DNA from: a virus
Length of the DNA stretch: 20,424 nt
Reading direction: 5' to 3' (one strand)
Virus record (IMG/VR): IMGVR_UViG_3300025770_000105
Location: 1 to 20,424 of that record
Shown: one piece after another, positions 1-5,931 of the stretch
Position numbering within the stretch: the first letter of the stretch is position 1
How the letters are laid out: each line of letters begins with the position of its first letter
The notes under the pieces: generated by a model
What the model was told of the DNA's origin: nothing
The model's input: the letters and a program-made list of their open reading frames with translations, nothing else
The model's database searches: none
Position numbers and translations under genes: made by a program

Positions 1-50
1 AACAAATTACAATACAAACTCACAGACAAACTGTGGAAGGAAAATATATT

Positions 51-251
51 ATGAACGAATCAACCCCAATAGTTGTAAGAGGAACATCTCTGCCAACACT
101 ACTCACGGTGTTATTTATTGCACTGAAACTATGTGACATTATAGACTGGTCTTGGTGGTGGGTGTTATCACCCATTCCTATTGTACTTGGTGTAGCACTA
201 GGCGTATTTGCAGTAGTCCTTAGTGTTCTAATGATTGGAAAGAAGAATTAA
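51..251 (+). CDS. Small two-helix membrane protein, 'transmembrane Fragile-X-F' type
   Basis: A 66-residue protein. I chose the ATG at 51 because GGAAGG lies just upstream; the GTG at 33 would put that site inside the gene. Two hydrophobic segments (about residues 14-29 and 38-63) flank a Trp-rich turn, DWSWWWVLSP, and the protein ends in a basic KK. The WSWWWV-SP motif between two helices is what I recall from small phage proteins annotated as transmembrane Fragile-X-F proteins; their function is unknown. It should sit in the host inner membrane. It leads a tight run of small genes (253, 546, 747, 958), which suggests co-transcription. The family call is from memory. Confidence 0.7.
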   Translation: MNESTPIVVRGTSLPTLLTVLFIALKLCDIIDWSWWWVLSPIPIVLGVALGVFAVVLSVLMIGKKN

Positions 252-252
252 T

Positions 253-549
253 ATGACACACCACGAACTAACACAAGAAAATAAGAAATTGAAGGAACAG
301 ACAATGACAGATATGCAAAAAGATTTAATGAAGAAACTTCTGGGTGTCCTGTTTATGGATTGGAAAGAAGAATGGAGTAAAGGAGATTGCGGTAGTATGT
401 CTGCAACCCCACCATTCACCGTAACAAATGGAAATCCATTATCTTGCACAAGACACGAAGGGTGTCCGTGTGATGGTGGTAATAAACTTCGTGCTATGTT
501 TGGTACGGACGAACTAGAAGAACTTTATGATGTATTGGAGAAACTATGA
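253..549 (+). CDS. Hypothetical protein with charged N-terminus and Cys cluster
   Basis: A 98-residue soluble protein that I do not recognise. The ATG at 253 follows the upstream stop (249-251) by one base, so translational coupling is likely; an internal ATG (MTDMQKDL) is an alternative start. The first 40 residues are charged and probably helical. The centre has several cysteines (DCGS, LSCTRHEGCPC), which could bind a metal, and the C-terminus is an acidic helix (DELEELYDVLEKL). Its last codons overlap the next start (ATGA at 546). Function cannot be inferred. Confidence 0.65.
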   Translation: MTHHELTQENKKLKEQTMTDMQKDLMKKLLGVLFMDWKEEWSKGDCGSMSATPPFTVTNGNPLSCTRHEGCPCDGGNKLRAMFGTDELEELYDVLEKL

Positions 550-743
550 ACGAAGTACTTATTATGAGTGTTGTTTTTATACTTGGGATATGGCTAGTCG
601 GTTCAGTTGTTTGGGACATATTCAGAACTTTATTGGATATAAAGTTTGAACTTGAAGATATGAATAGAGAACTGAAATCTAGAAACGATAAGCCGTGGAA
701 TTATACAATGAAAGAATTAGAATCGGCAATCAAGCACGAATAA
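546..743 (+). CDS. Small single-pass membrane protein
   Basis: A 65-residue protein whose ATG overlaps the stop of the preceding gene (ATGA), a usual sign of coupled translation. Residues about 4-26 are a continuous hydrophobic segment and the rest is a charged, probably helical tail (FELEDMNRELKSRND). This suggests an N-terminal membrane anchor with a cytoplasmic coiled tail. No family recognised. It lies in the same tight cluster as another membrane protein at 51-251. Confidence 0.65.
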   Translation: MNEVLIMSVVFILGIWLVGSVVWDIFRTLLDIKFELEDMNRELKSRNDKPWNYTMKELESAIKHE

Positions 744-746
744 AAT

Positions 747-947
747 ATGTTCTACCCACTTTCTGAATACATAGAGAATAAACTGGATGAGGCTTTTTGT
801 AAGGAATTTCGTGTGTACGGAACTTACGAAAATCCAGAGGGTTGGGAAGAATATAAAGAAGCATTTGCGAATTGGCTCATAGGAGAATTCAAAAATGACA
901 TCCATTCCCATCCACGACATCCAAAAAAGAAACCTTGGGACGAATAA
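747..947 (+). CDS. Hypothetical small protein
   Basis: A 66-residue acidic protein, rich in aromatic residues (YENPEGWEEY), with a basic His/Pro/Lys tail (HSHPRHPKKKPWDE). The ATG at 747 lies three bases after the previous stop and has no strong ribosome-binding site of its own, so it probably depends on coupling. No membrane segment and no recognised motif. It is predicted from position, intact frame and phage-like gene packing. Confidence 0.55.
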   Translation: MFYPLSEYIENKLDEAFCKEFRVYGTYENPEGWEEYKEAFANWLIGEFKNDIHSHPRHPKKKPWDE

Positions 948-957
948 AGGAGAACAT

Positions 958-1158
958 ATGGGGTTATTAGAAAACGAAAGTTGGGACGATTATATGAACA
1001 AAGAAGTTTATATCACTCACGACAGTGGCCAAACAGGATTTCGTGGAACAGTCAAAGACTATAACGAAGTCTTTGTCATGGTGGAAGATGATGATGGTGA
1101 ACAATTTGAAGTAGAACACCCATATGTGTTTGGCACATGGGTTCTTGAGGATTGGTAA
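958..1158 (+). CDS. Hypothetical small acidic protein, possible SH3-like barrel
   Basis: A 66-residue protein. AAAGGAGA immediately before the ATG at 958 fixes the start; the longer reading from 895 overlaps the previous gene and lacks such a site. The sequence alternates short beta-like strands (EVYITH, FRGTVKDY, VFVMVED, EQFEVEH), as in small SH3-like or KOW-like barrels, but no family is recognised. It is strongly acidic (VEDDDGEQ) and ends EDW. The barrel is an inference from the strand pattern only. Confidence 0.7.
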   Translation: MGLLENESWDDYMNKEVYITHDSGQTGFRGTVKDYNEVFVMVEDDDGEQFEVEHPYVFGTWVLEDW

Positions 1159-1173
1159 AAAATATATAATAAT

Positions 1174-1782
1174 ATGAAACGATTTAAACAACATTTAAAT
1201 GAATCATCTCTTTCCCGAATATGGAAACATAACGAGGAACATGATGCAGGTGCATTAACAGCATTCAGAAAAGGTCCAGAATGTGGTGGTGGTAAACTCT
1301 ATAGTAAAAAAGAGAATGCACAGAGAAACAAAAGTCTTCTTGCAAAATTAAAAAGCAAGGGATATGGCGTAACCAAACTTCACGGAAGTTATCCTGAAGG
1401 TGGAAAAACTACCAAAGAGATAAGTTACTTTGTAGTGGATTTAGGTGATACAGGAAAACTCGAAAAAGACCTTAAAGCATTTGGACAAGAATTTGAACAA
1501 GACAGCATTCTGTTTATTCCAAAGGGTGCAATTCAAGGGGATGCAAAGGCAGAACTAATTGGCACAAATCGGTGTGATAATAATTGGTTAGGTTTCGGAA
1601 AGAAAGAAGTATTCAATAGGGGTCGTTTGGGATACGATTCGCCAATTTATACTTCTAAGGTTAATGGTAGACCATTCATATTTGAATCTGTTGGAGAAAC
1701 GGTTGAATCACCACAAACTGGTTTTGGACATTGGGCGATGCATCTTGTTGCAGAACGAGATTGGCAAGAAATTGAGATTTGA
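1174..1782 (+). CDS. DUF3293-like protein with T4 capsid-targeting-like N-terminus
   Basis: A 202-residue protein. Residues 1-10 (MKRFKQHLNE) resemble the capsid-targeting peptide of T4 internal proteins (MKTYQEFIAE in IPIII), which the gp21 prohead protease cuts after an (L/I)xE site; LNE here fits. The body has NAQRNKSLLAKLKSKGYGV and later GQEFEQDSILF, a pattern I associate loosely with DUF3293-like proteins. Its function is unknown. There is no Shine-Dalgarno; TATAAT ends three bases before the ATG. The next gene (1794) carries the same type of N-terminus, so the two may be packaged together and delivered with the DNA. The packaging role is inference. Confidence 0.65.
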   Translation: MKRFKQHLNESSLSRIWKHNEEHDAGALTAFRKGPECGGGKLYSKKENAQRNKSLLAKLKSKGYGVTKLHGSYPEGGKTTKEISYFVVDLGDTGKLEKDLKAFGQEFEQDSILFIPKGAIQGDAKAELIGTNRCDNNWLGFGKKEVFNRGRLGYDSPIYTSKVNGRPFIFESVGETVESPQTGFGHWAMHLVAERDWQEIEI

Positions 1783-1793
1783 ATACATAGTAT

Positions 1794-2672
1794 ATGCACA
1801 CCTTTAAACAATACATTTCAGAACAAAGACAAGTCATAGAACTTATCGAGAAACAAATAATTATCGGTAAGGGTAAGAAGTATGGGCAAGTTGTGTTTAT
1901 GGCAGGTGGCGCAGGTTCGGGGAAGGGGTTCGCTGTCAAGAATTTCATCGAAGGTGAGAAGTTTAAAGTTCGTGACCCCGATGAAATGAAAAAAGCATTT
2001 CTTAGATTGGCAGAATTAAAAAATAAATACCCAGATATTCGTGGTCTTGATTTAAGAAATCCCAAAGATGCATTCAAACTACACGAGTGGATTAAAAAGA
2101 AACGAGTCAAAGAAAGAACTCTCAACCTATTGCTTCAAGATGCAAGACGAGGGATTTTACCAAATATATTAATAGACACAACAATGCAAAACAAATCAAA
2201 AATTCAAGAAGCACTTCCCGCATTAATAGAGGCTGGTTATGACCCAAAGAATGTTCACATAGTGTGGGTGCTTACAGATTATGCAGTTGCAATTAAACAA
2301 AATCGTGACCCAGAAAGAGGCAGAATTGTTCCTGACGATATTATGTTACAGACACACGAAGGTGCCGCGTCAACAATGTATAAGTTTATTAAAAGTGGCA
2401 CACCTCGTGGTATAAACGGTGGTGTTTATATTATTCTTGGCGGAAGAAAAAATACTGTATTTTATACAGACAGTAACGGTAAACCATTAAAGACTGGCAA
2501 GAATAAAGATACGATGGTGGTAAAAGACTTTTCATATATTACAATGAAAAAGCCTGGAAGTGGAATGACATCAAACAAAGGGTTGCAACAAAAAGCATAT
2601 AATTGGATGATGGATAATGCACCCAAAACACTTACAAACAAACTATTCGATAAAGAAGAAGAAACTTCTTGA
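1794..2672 (+). CDS. P-loop NTPase/kinase (zeta-toxin or polynucleotide-kinase-like) with capsid-targeting-like N-terminus
   Basis: A 292-residue protein. A Walker A motif (GGAGSGKG, residues 38-45) follows a beta strand (QVVFMA). Later segments fit the P-loop kinase fold of zeta toxins and polynucleotide kinases: KVRDPDEMKK (a possible lid or substrate region), NILIDTTMQ and the strand VHIVWVLTD. The substrate is unknown. Residues 1-10 (MHTFKQYISE) match the shape of T4 capsid-targeting peptides with an ISE cleavage-type end, as in the gene before it. No Shine-Dalgarno is seen. TTGGCA and TACATA with a 17-nt spacer lie just upstream as a weak promoter. A kinase carried in the capsid could act on the host at infection, but this is inference. 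Confidence 0.75.
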   Translation: MHTFKQYISEQRQVIELIEKQIIIGKGKKYGQVVFMAGGAGSGKGFAVKNFIEGEKFKVRDPDEMKKAFLRLAELKNKYPDIRGLDLRNPKDAFKLHEWIKKKRVKERTLNLLLQDARRGILPNILIDTTMQNKSKIQEALPALIEAGYDPKNVHIVWVLTDYAVAIKQNRDPERGRIVPDDIMLQTHEGAASTMYKFIKSGTPRGINGGVYIILGGRKNTVFYTDSNGKPLKTGKNKDTMVVKDFSYITMKKPGSGMTSNKGLQQKAYNWMMDNAPKTLTNKLFDKEEETS

Positions 2673-2696
2673 AATTATTATTTAATCTGATACAAT
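2669..2696 (+). promoter_or_regulatory. Sigma70-like promoter placing +1 at or next to the ATG
   Basis: TTGAAA (2669-2674), 16-nt spacer, TACAAT (2691-2696), then 7 nt to the ATG at 2704. Counting from the -10 box, transcription should start at or one base before the ATG, leaving no room for a Shine-Dalgarno. The -35 box overlaps the stop of the kinase gene. Confidence 0.55.
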
Positions 2697-2703
2697 AAAA
2701 GCA

Positions 2704-2865
2704 ATGAAACGAAAGACAACAAACCAAATATACACTTCTCGTGATAACGAACGAGATATGTTTGGCACTCCCAAGAATAGAACAAAAACTTGGAGTAGTG
2801 TTTTTAACTGTGTAAAGAAAGATAGAAGAGATTCAAAAAATGACTGTAATGCTTACAAGAGATGA
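2704..2865 (+). CDS. Small basic hypothetical protein, probably leaderless
   Basis: A 53-residue, strongly basic and polar protein (starts MKRKTTNQIY) that I do not recognise. Its ATG lies 7 nt after a good -10 box, so its mRNA may be leaderless; no ribosome-binding site is visible. Its end overlaps the start of the next gene (2840) by 26 nt in a different frame. The overlap and shortness leave some doubt, but without it the promoter would sit in front of nothing for 140 nt. Confidence 0.45.
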   Translation: MKRKTTNQIYTSRDNERDMFGTPKNRTKTWSSVFNCVKKDRRDSKNDCNAYKR

Positions 2866-3103
2866 AATGCTAGGACAACTTCAAGAGGGTGTAAGAGAAG
2901 TTATGTTCACAAAAAAAGATGGCAATATAAGACACATGAAATGTACACTCAATCCAGCCCTTGCACCAAAGATATTAGAAGTTAAAGAATCAAAAAACAA
3001 TCCTAATGTTATTCCTGTGTGGGATATAGAAAAGAGTCAATGGAGAAGTTTTAGAGTAGATTCTATTTTATATTTTAGTGATGAAGATAAGGCAGTTTTA
3101 TAG
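2840..3103 (+). CDS. WYL_2-like small beta-barrel protein
   Basis: An 87-residue protein. It has the pattern of the phage WYL_2 (Sm-like SH3 barrel) family as I recall it: N-terminal helix (DEMLGQLQEGV), strand VMFTKKDGNIRHMKCTL, then PVWDIEKSQWRSFRVDSI with the W-R-S-F-R core. Proteins of this type are common in T4-like phages; their role is not established, and a nucleic-acid or ligand-binding barrel is likely. The start could be the ATG at 2840 or at 2849; a weak AAGAGA favours 2840. The beginning overlaps the preceding small gene. Confidence 0.7.
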   Translation: MTVMLTRDEMLGQLQEGVREVMFTKKDGNIRHMKCTLNPALAPKILEVKESKNNPNVIPVWDIEKSQWRSFRVDSILYFSDEDKAVL

Positions 3104-3143
3104 AGGGTTGAAATGAATAAATATAAAGAAATAGGTTATATAC

Positions 3144-3326
3144 ATGAAAAAGAAAAAGAAAACATTACAGGAAGTTCAGAAAGAATTGGATGAACTTGCA
3201 AAAATTTCTCTTTCCGCAGTTGATGGTTATGAAAGATATTTATTAGACAAATTGAATTACTTAGAATTAGCAAAAATAATGAAAAACTTGAGAAAACATC
3301 TACCAGAGGGAACAACAGGTCCTTAA
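3144..3326 (+). CDS. Hypothetical small helical protein
   Basis: A 60-residue protein beginning with a lysine run (MKKKKKTLQEV) and continuing as one or two amphipathic helices (VQKELDELAKI, LDKLNYLELAKIMKNL). This suggests a small coiled-coil or helical-hairpin protein. No strong ribosome-binding site is visible, and TATATA lies directly before the ATG. No family recognised. Confidence 0.5.
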   Translation: MKKKKKTLQEVQKELDELAKISLSAVDGYERYLLDKLNYLELAKIMKNLRKHLPEGTTGP

Positions 3327-3334
3327 TATTAATT

Positions 3335-3598
3335 ATGGGTTCAGGTAAAACATATACAACGGAACGGTGGGTTCTTGTTCGTGGGGATGGTGCAGTTCAT
3401 ACATTTAGTGTTGATAAAAAATGTATAGAAAACGGTACAGTAAATATTGACGGTGATACTTATTTAAAAAAAGCAGGTCGTAATTTTTGGAATGAGTATA
3501 TTAGAATTGGATATGTTCTTGATGAAAAATTAAGTAATAAATGTAAGCATTGGGATATGGAAGATTTCCACGATATGTGCAGAGTGAAAGAGAGTTGA
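3335..3598 (+). CDS. Hypothetical protein
   Basis: An 87-residue protein of mixed beta and charged segments (RWVLVRGDGAVHTFSV, NIDGDTYLKK), with two cysteines and a His/Trp-rich end (CKHWDMEDFHDMC). I do not recognise it. The N-terminal MGSGKT looks like a P-loop, but the protein is far too short and lacks the fold around it. It ends two bases before the next gene (3601), so the two are likely co-translated. Confidence 0.55.
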   Translation: MGSGKTYTTERWVLVRGDGAVHTFSVDKKCIENGTVNIDGDTYLKKAGRNFWNEYIRIGYVLDEKLSNKCKHWDMEDFHDMCRVKES

Positions 3599-3600
3599 TT

Positions 3601-3981
3601 ATGGAACGAAGAAAACCTACAATTTATATTGCCGGTCCTATGAGGGGAATTGAAGATTTTAATTTTCCTGCATTTGACAGACAAGAAGAACTATTGAAAA
3701 GGCAGGGATGGGTAGTTATAAATCCTGCGGAACTGGATAGACAGAACGGAAGTCCAGAAACTGGTCCAATGGAATATGACCCCACAACAGATTACGAAGA
3801 CAGAGAGTTTATGCGAGATGCACTCAAACGAGATTTGAAAGTAATTGCAGAAGACTGTACAGCCATTTACTGTATGTCTGGATTTGAAAATAGTCGTGGT
3901 GCAAAAGCCGAATATCATTTGGCGAAAGCAATCGGTATTGATATTTACTATGAAGTACCATTACCTAAAATAAACTATTAA
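3601..3981 (+). CDS. Nucleoside 2-deoxyribosyltransferase-like protein (DUF4406 type)
   Basis: A 126-residue protein. The N-terminal YIAGPMRG is the hallmark first strand and loop of the nucleoside deoxyribosyltransferase/DUF4406 fold. It is followed by NFPAFDRQEELLKRQGWVVINPAELD, a typical helix-strand pair of that family. DLKVIAEDCTAIYCMSG, SRGAKAEYHLAKA then gives the late strand and the RGAxxEY helix, which includes the Glu expected in the active site. Known relatives cleave or transfer the deoxyribose of nucleotides or nucleosides; the exact substrate is unknown here. The ATG at 3601 is chosen because the longer reading from 3550 overlaps the previous gene. Confidence 0.8.
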   Translation: MERRKPTIYIAGPMRGIEDFNFPAFDRQEELLKRQGWVVINPAELDRQNGSPETGPMEYDPTTDYEDREFMRDALKRDLKVIAEDCTAIYCMSGFENSRGAKAEYHLAKAIGIDIYYEVPLPKINY

Positions 3982-3989
3982 CTTTATCC

Positions 3990-4017
3990 TTGACTTCGGT
4001 TAAATATATTATATAAT
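3990..4017 (+). promoter_or_regulatory. Sigma70-like promoter with 16-nt spacer
   Basis: TTGACT (3990-3995), 16 nt, TATAAT (4012-4017). Start expected near 4024. It gives a leader of about 65 nt before the gene at 4089, with a small hairpin GGACA-CAG-TGTCC at 4031-4043. Confidence 0.75.
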
Positions 4018-4088
4018 ATACAAGTAAGCAGGACACAGTGTCCTCAGAAGAAAAGCCAAACACACATACACACAAAGGAGATATGATT

Positions 4089-4331
4089 ATGGCAAACCCT
4101 TACGAACTACGGTACGACATCTACCAACAAGCACAAAACAGATTAATGGAAAAGTTTCACAACGACCACGATATGTGGCATCAGTTTGAGGATTGGAAAC
4201 GGGACAGAGAAGCCGATGGTGATAATATTACTGCCGTTTCCCCTGTTGCCAAACGGCCAACTTTTCCAACACATGAAGAAGTTTTAGTAGAAGCAGAAAA
4301 AATCTACAAATTCGTACAACAAAAGTGTTGA
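4089..4331 (+). CDS. Conserved-type hypothetical phage protein (NPYELR family)
   Basis: An 80-residue protein. AAGGAG at 4075-4080 lies 8 nt before the ATG at 4089 and only 2 nt before the ATG at 4083, so 4089 is the better start. The N-terminus NPYELRYDIYQQAQNRLME is a pattern I recall from small proteins widespread in marine T4-like phages with no known function. The rest is a charged helix, a Pro-rich linker and a final helix (EEVLVEAEKIYKFVQ). Unlike the following gene it has a proper leader and ribosome-binding site. Its stop overlaps the next promoter's -35 box. Confidence 0.75.
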   Translation: MANPYELRYDIYQQAQNRLMEKFHNDHDMWHQFEDWKRDREADGDNITAVSPVAKRPTFPTHEEVLVEAEKIYKFVQQKC

Positions 4332-4355
4332 CTTATGATGAATATAGTTTATAAT
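4328..4355 (+). promoter_or_regulatory. Sigma70-like promoter, leaderless geometry
   Basis: TTGACT (4328-4333), 16 nt, TATAAT (4350-4355), then 6 nt to the ATG at 4362. With a canonical -10 position (-12 to -7), +1 is the A of that ATG. The -35 box overlaps the stop codon of the gene at 4089. Confidence 0.7.
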
Positions 4356-4361
4356 AGTATT

Positions 4362-4700
4362 ATGACAATGAAGGAAAGAATGACTGCGGTTATCATTTCA
4401 ATCCTTAAATTTAGTGAAAGCCGCAACAACAGGAGTTATAGAACTATGGCAGTATACACAAAAAAAGCACGATTGATGAATCACCTCTCAAGAGGTCATG
4501 ATATCACACCAAAGCAGGCATTTAGCCGATTTGGTGTAAAGAATCTTCGTGCCACAATGAGCAACATTAAGGAACAAGTTGAAAAGTATAATAACTGGGA
4601 AGTTACTACTCGCACACTTGACAACGGAGTAACTTGTTATGGGATGGATTTCCACGGTTATACAGATAACCCGTTCGCCATCCGTGCAGGACTTGTGTAA
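4362..4700 (+). CDS. Winged-helix/HTH DNA-binding protein
   Basis: 112 residues from the ATG at 4362, which would be the first base of the transcript. An in-frame ATG at 4446, with AGGAG 10 nt upstream, gives an 84-residue form; both may be made. From the second start the sequence fits a small winged helix: helix TKKARLMNHLSRG, then the HTH (ITPKQAFSRFGVKNLRATMSNIKEQ), then a beta wing (WEVTTRTLDNGVTCYGM). The KQAFSRFG-x-x-NLRATMSNIK segment resembles helix-turn-helix domains common in phages. It may be a transcription regulator. Its stop codon lies in the loop of a hairpin (4689-4708) at the edge of the structured RNA region that follows. Confidence 0.7.
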   Translation: MTMKERMTAVIISILKFSESRNNRSYRTMAVYTKKARLMNHLSRGHDITPKQAFSRFGVKNLRATMSNIKEQVEKYNNWEVTTRTLDNGVTCYGMDFHGYTDNPFAIRAGLV

Positions 4701-5016
4701 ACGAGTCCTTTTGGAATCTTTGATTCCAATCATTTCCTCTTGGATGGGGGAGACCCCGTCCAAGAATTTAGTTAGGTTTGACAAGTGAATAAATTAAACA
4801 TGGGAATTTATAACCCATGTAACTCCGTGACTGAACAATTTTTTGTTATGCGGAATAAAGTATACGACTCCCTGTAGTGGGGTGGAAGACGGCCAAGAGG
4901 TATAGATTCCAGTTGGGTAACTCTAACAGTCGTAGTGCGAGTAGAGTAATTAACACTATATTAGTTAACCTCGAAAGTTGCAGGTATAATATAATCCTGT
5001 CGGAGTACAATAAAAC

Positions 5017-5088
5017 GAATTGGGGAAGTGGACGGAAGACACTTCTATTGCCACCACAATAGATGAAGGACACCTCCTTCCCCGATTC
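5017..5088 (+). other. Four-way junction (cloverleaf-like) inside the candidate RNA
   Basis: Outer stem GAATTGGG (5017-5024) with CCCGATTC (5081-5088; one U-G pair) encloses three adjacent hairpins: GAAGTG/CACTTC (5025-5030/5040-5045), TATTG/CAATA (5046-5050/5057-5061, loop CCACCA) and GAAGGA/TCCTTC (5065-5070/5075-5080, loop CACC). Every helix is fully paired and the arms are nearly contiguous. The CCACCA loop could also pair with GGTGG at 5100-5104, which competes with the long-range stem to 5185-5191. Confidence 0.75.
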
Positions 5089-5309
5089 TTTAATAATTTG
5101 GTGGTGCAGAAGCACGAACAGTTTCCTGATTGCATGCCTGAGGGATTAATCGGACGATGGTGAAAAACGCAAACCGTATCCGAACCACCAAGTAAACATC
5201 CGTTCTTGTGGAAAAGTAGAGGCATTTGTTGACACACCTAGTGTGTGAAGATGATGTAAGATTCATTACCACTTTAAACTGTGGGGCCTCGCAGTTGGGA
5301 CGATAAACT

Positions 5310-5336
5310 AGTCGGTTTAAACCGACTTTTTTATTT
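5310..5336 (+). terminator. Intrinsic terminator of the structured RNA
   Basis: AGTCGG (5310-5315) and CCGACT (5322-5327) form a perfect stem that can extend inward through TTTAAA, followed by a T-rich run (5327-5336). It marks the 3' end of the RNA region and separates it from the promoter of the next gene, whose -35 box starts at 5335. Confidence 0.85.
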
Positions 5337-5362
5337 GACTTCTTTTTGTATTGGGGTATAAT
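5335..5362 (+). promoter_or_regulatory. Sigma70-like promoter, leaderless geometry
   Basis: TTGACT (5335-5340), 16 nt, TATAAT (5357-5362), then exactly 6 nt to the ATG at 5369. The predicted +1 is the A of the start codon. Confidence 0.75.
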
Positions 5363-5368
5363 ATAAGC

Positions 5369-5896
5369 ATGAACATACAACTTAAAGAAAAATATATTTT
5401 TGATTCTAATTCGTTTTCTTCTGTAAATGAATTTTTTGAATATGTTATATTAGAAGAAACAGGCGGAACTGATTTACCACCAAAACATTTAGGAGATGTT
5501 GAGATAAATAGCACTACTCTGATAGATGTTAAATCTATCAATGTTGCCAAAAAGTTTCATATGCCAAATCTTGCATCACAAAATAAACTTTATAAGTGGT
5601 TACAGGACGAGCAAAATACTTTAATGTATTTGTTGATTTTTTACGAAAAAGATGGAAATAATTTACACATAAAGGATTGGTTGATTAAACACATAGAAGA
5701 ATTCGACCCAGAATGCCTAGTAGTGCAAGCACAAGGCCTTGGAGCATTACAGATAAAGAATGTTAAGAACCTTAAATTTGTAGATAAAATTAATAGAAAA
5801 AAGTGGTTGAATATATTGAAAAGTATGGTAGAATCGTTCTTATTGAAAGAAGAAAAGAAAATAAAGAAGATTAGAAAGATGTACAAACTAGTATAA
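5369..5896 (+). CDS. Putative PD-(D/E)XK nuclease, restriction-endonuclease-like
   Basis: 175 residues from the ATG at 5369; a TTG at 5351 in the same frame lies upstream of the -10 box and cannot be the start. GDVEINSTTLIDVKS (about residues 42-56) gives D43, D53 and K55, the spacing of a PD-(D/E)XK active site on two strands. NLASQNKLYKWL and LVVQAQGLGALQI resemble parts of type II restriction-like phage nucleases, and the C-terminus is a Lys-rich helix. It could be a DNA nuclease, a free-standing homing enzyme or a repair enzyme; the target is unknown. It is expressed from its own, apparently leaderless promoter right after the structured RNA terminator. Confidence 0.65.
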   Translation: MNIQLKEKYIFDSNSFSSVNEFFEYVILEETGGTDLPPKHLGDVEINSTTLIDVKSINVAKKFHMPNLASQNKLYKWLQDEQNTLMYLLIFYEKDGNNLHIKDWLIKHIEEFDPECLVVQAQGLGALQIKNVKNLKFVDKINRKKWLNILKSMVESFLLKEEKKIKKIRKMYKLV

Positions 5897-5899
5897 ATA
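5892..5899 (+). promoter_or_regulatory. T4-type late promoter (TATAAATA)
   Basis: An exact TATAAATA octamer overlaps the stop of the nuclease gene and lies 32 nt before the ATG at 5932, which has its own AAGGAG. T4 late promoters consist of this -10 element alone and need gp55, gp33 and the sliding clamp. It should drive the four-gene operon 5932-6716. Confidence 0.75.
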
Positions 5900-5931
5900 G
5901 TATAGAACATTTATATTATAAGGAGAATGTT

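Larger units (their letters stand above)
4701..5336 (+). ncRNA. Candidate large structured non-coding RNA (about 640 nt)
   Basis: No credible gene lies here, but perfect stems follow one another. They are 4689-4696/4701-4708 (GUAA loop, straddling the upstream stop), 4711-4718/4722-4729, 4739-4749/4754-4764 (11 bp, GAGA loop), 4798-4804/4814-4820, 4834-4838/4843-4847, 4852-4856 plus 4861-4865 with 4900-4904 plus 4906-4910, 4920-4925/4942-4947, 4950-4954/4964-4968 and 4981-4984/4996-4999. Then come a four-way junction at 5017-5088, 5098-5104/5185-5191, 5232-5237/5241-5246 (CUA loop), 5277-5283/5290-5296 and the terminator stem. Length, density of stems, GNRA loops and a nearby tRNA recall the giant phage RNAs GOLLD and ROOL, but I cannot match it to either consensus. 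No clear promoter lies at its 5' side, so it may be transcribed from 4328-4355 with the HTH gene. The 5' end is uncertain and may include 4689. Confidence 0.7.

Noticed and set aside
228-449. Minus-strand ORF opposite the early genes
   Set aside because: It is the antisense of two well-packed plus-strand genes and has no promoter or ribosome-binding site.
3113-3193. A 26-codon ORF (MNKYKEIGYIHEKE...) before 3144
   Set aside because: It overlaps the start of the 60-residue gene, has no clear ribosome-binding site and looks like a chance reading of a Lys-rich region.
3335-3352. MGSGKT as a P-loop ATPase motif
   Set aside because: It sits at the extreme N-terminus of an 87-residue protein with no preceding strand and no Walker B, so it is coincidental.
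4701-5336. Group I intron, tmRNA or RNase P RNA as identity of the RNA region
   Set aside because: I found no convincing group I core, no split gene around it, no tRNA-like end and no RNase P signature; a covariance-model search would settle it.
4846-5380. Several 60-96-residue ORFs on both strands inside 4701-5336
   Set aside because: They have no ribosome-binding sites and no recognisable protein pattern, and they overlap each other; the region is better explained as structured RNA.
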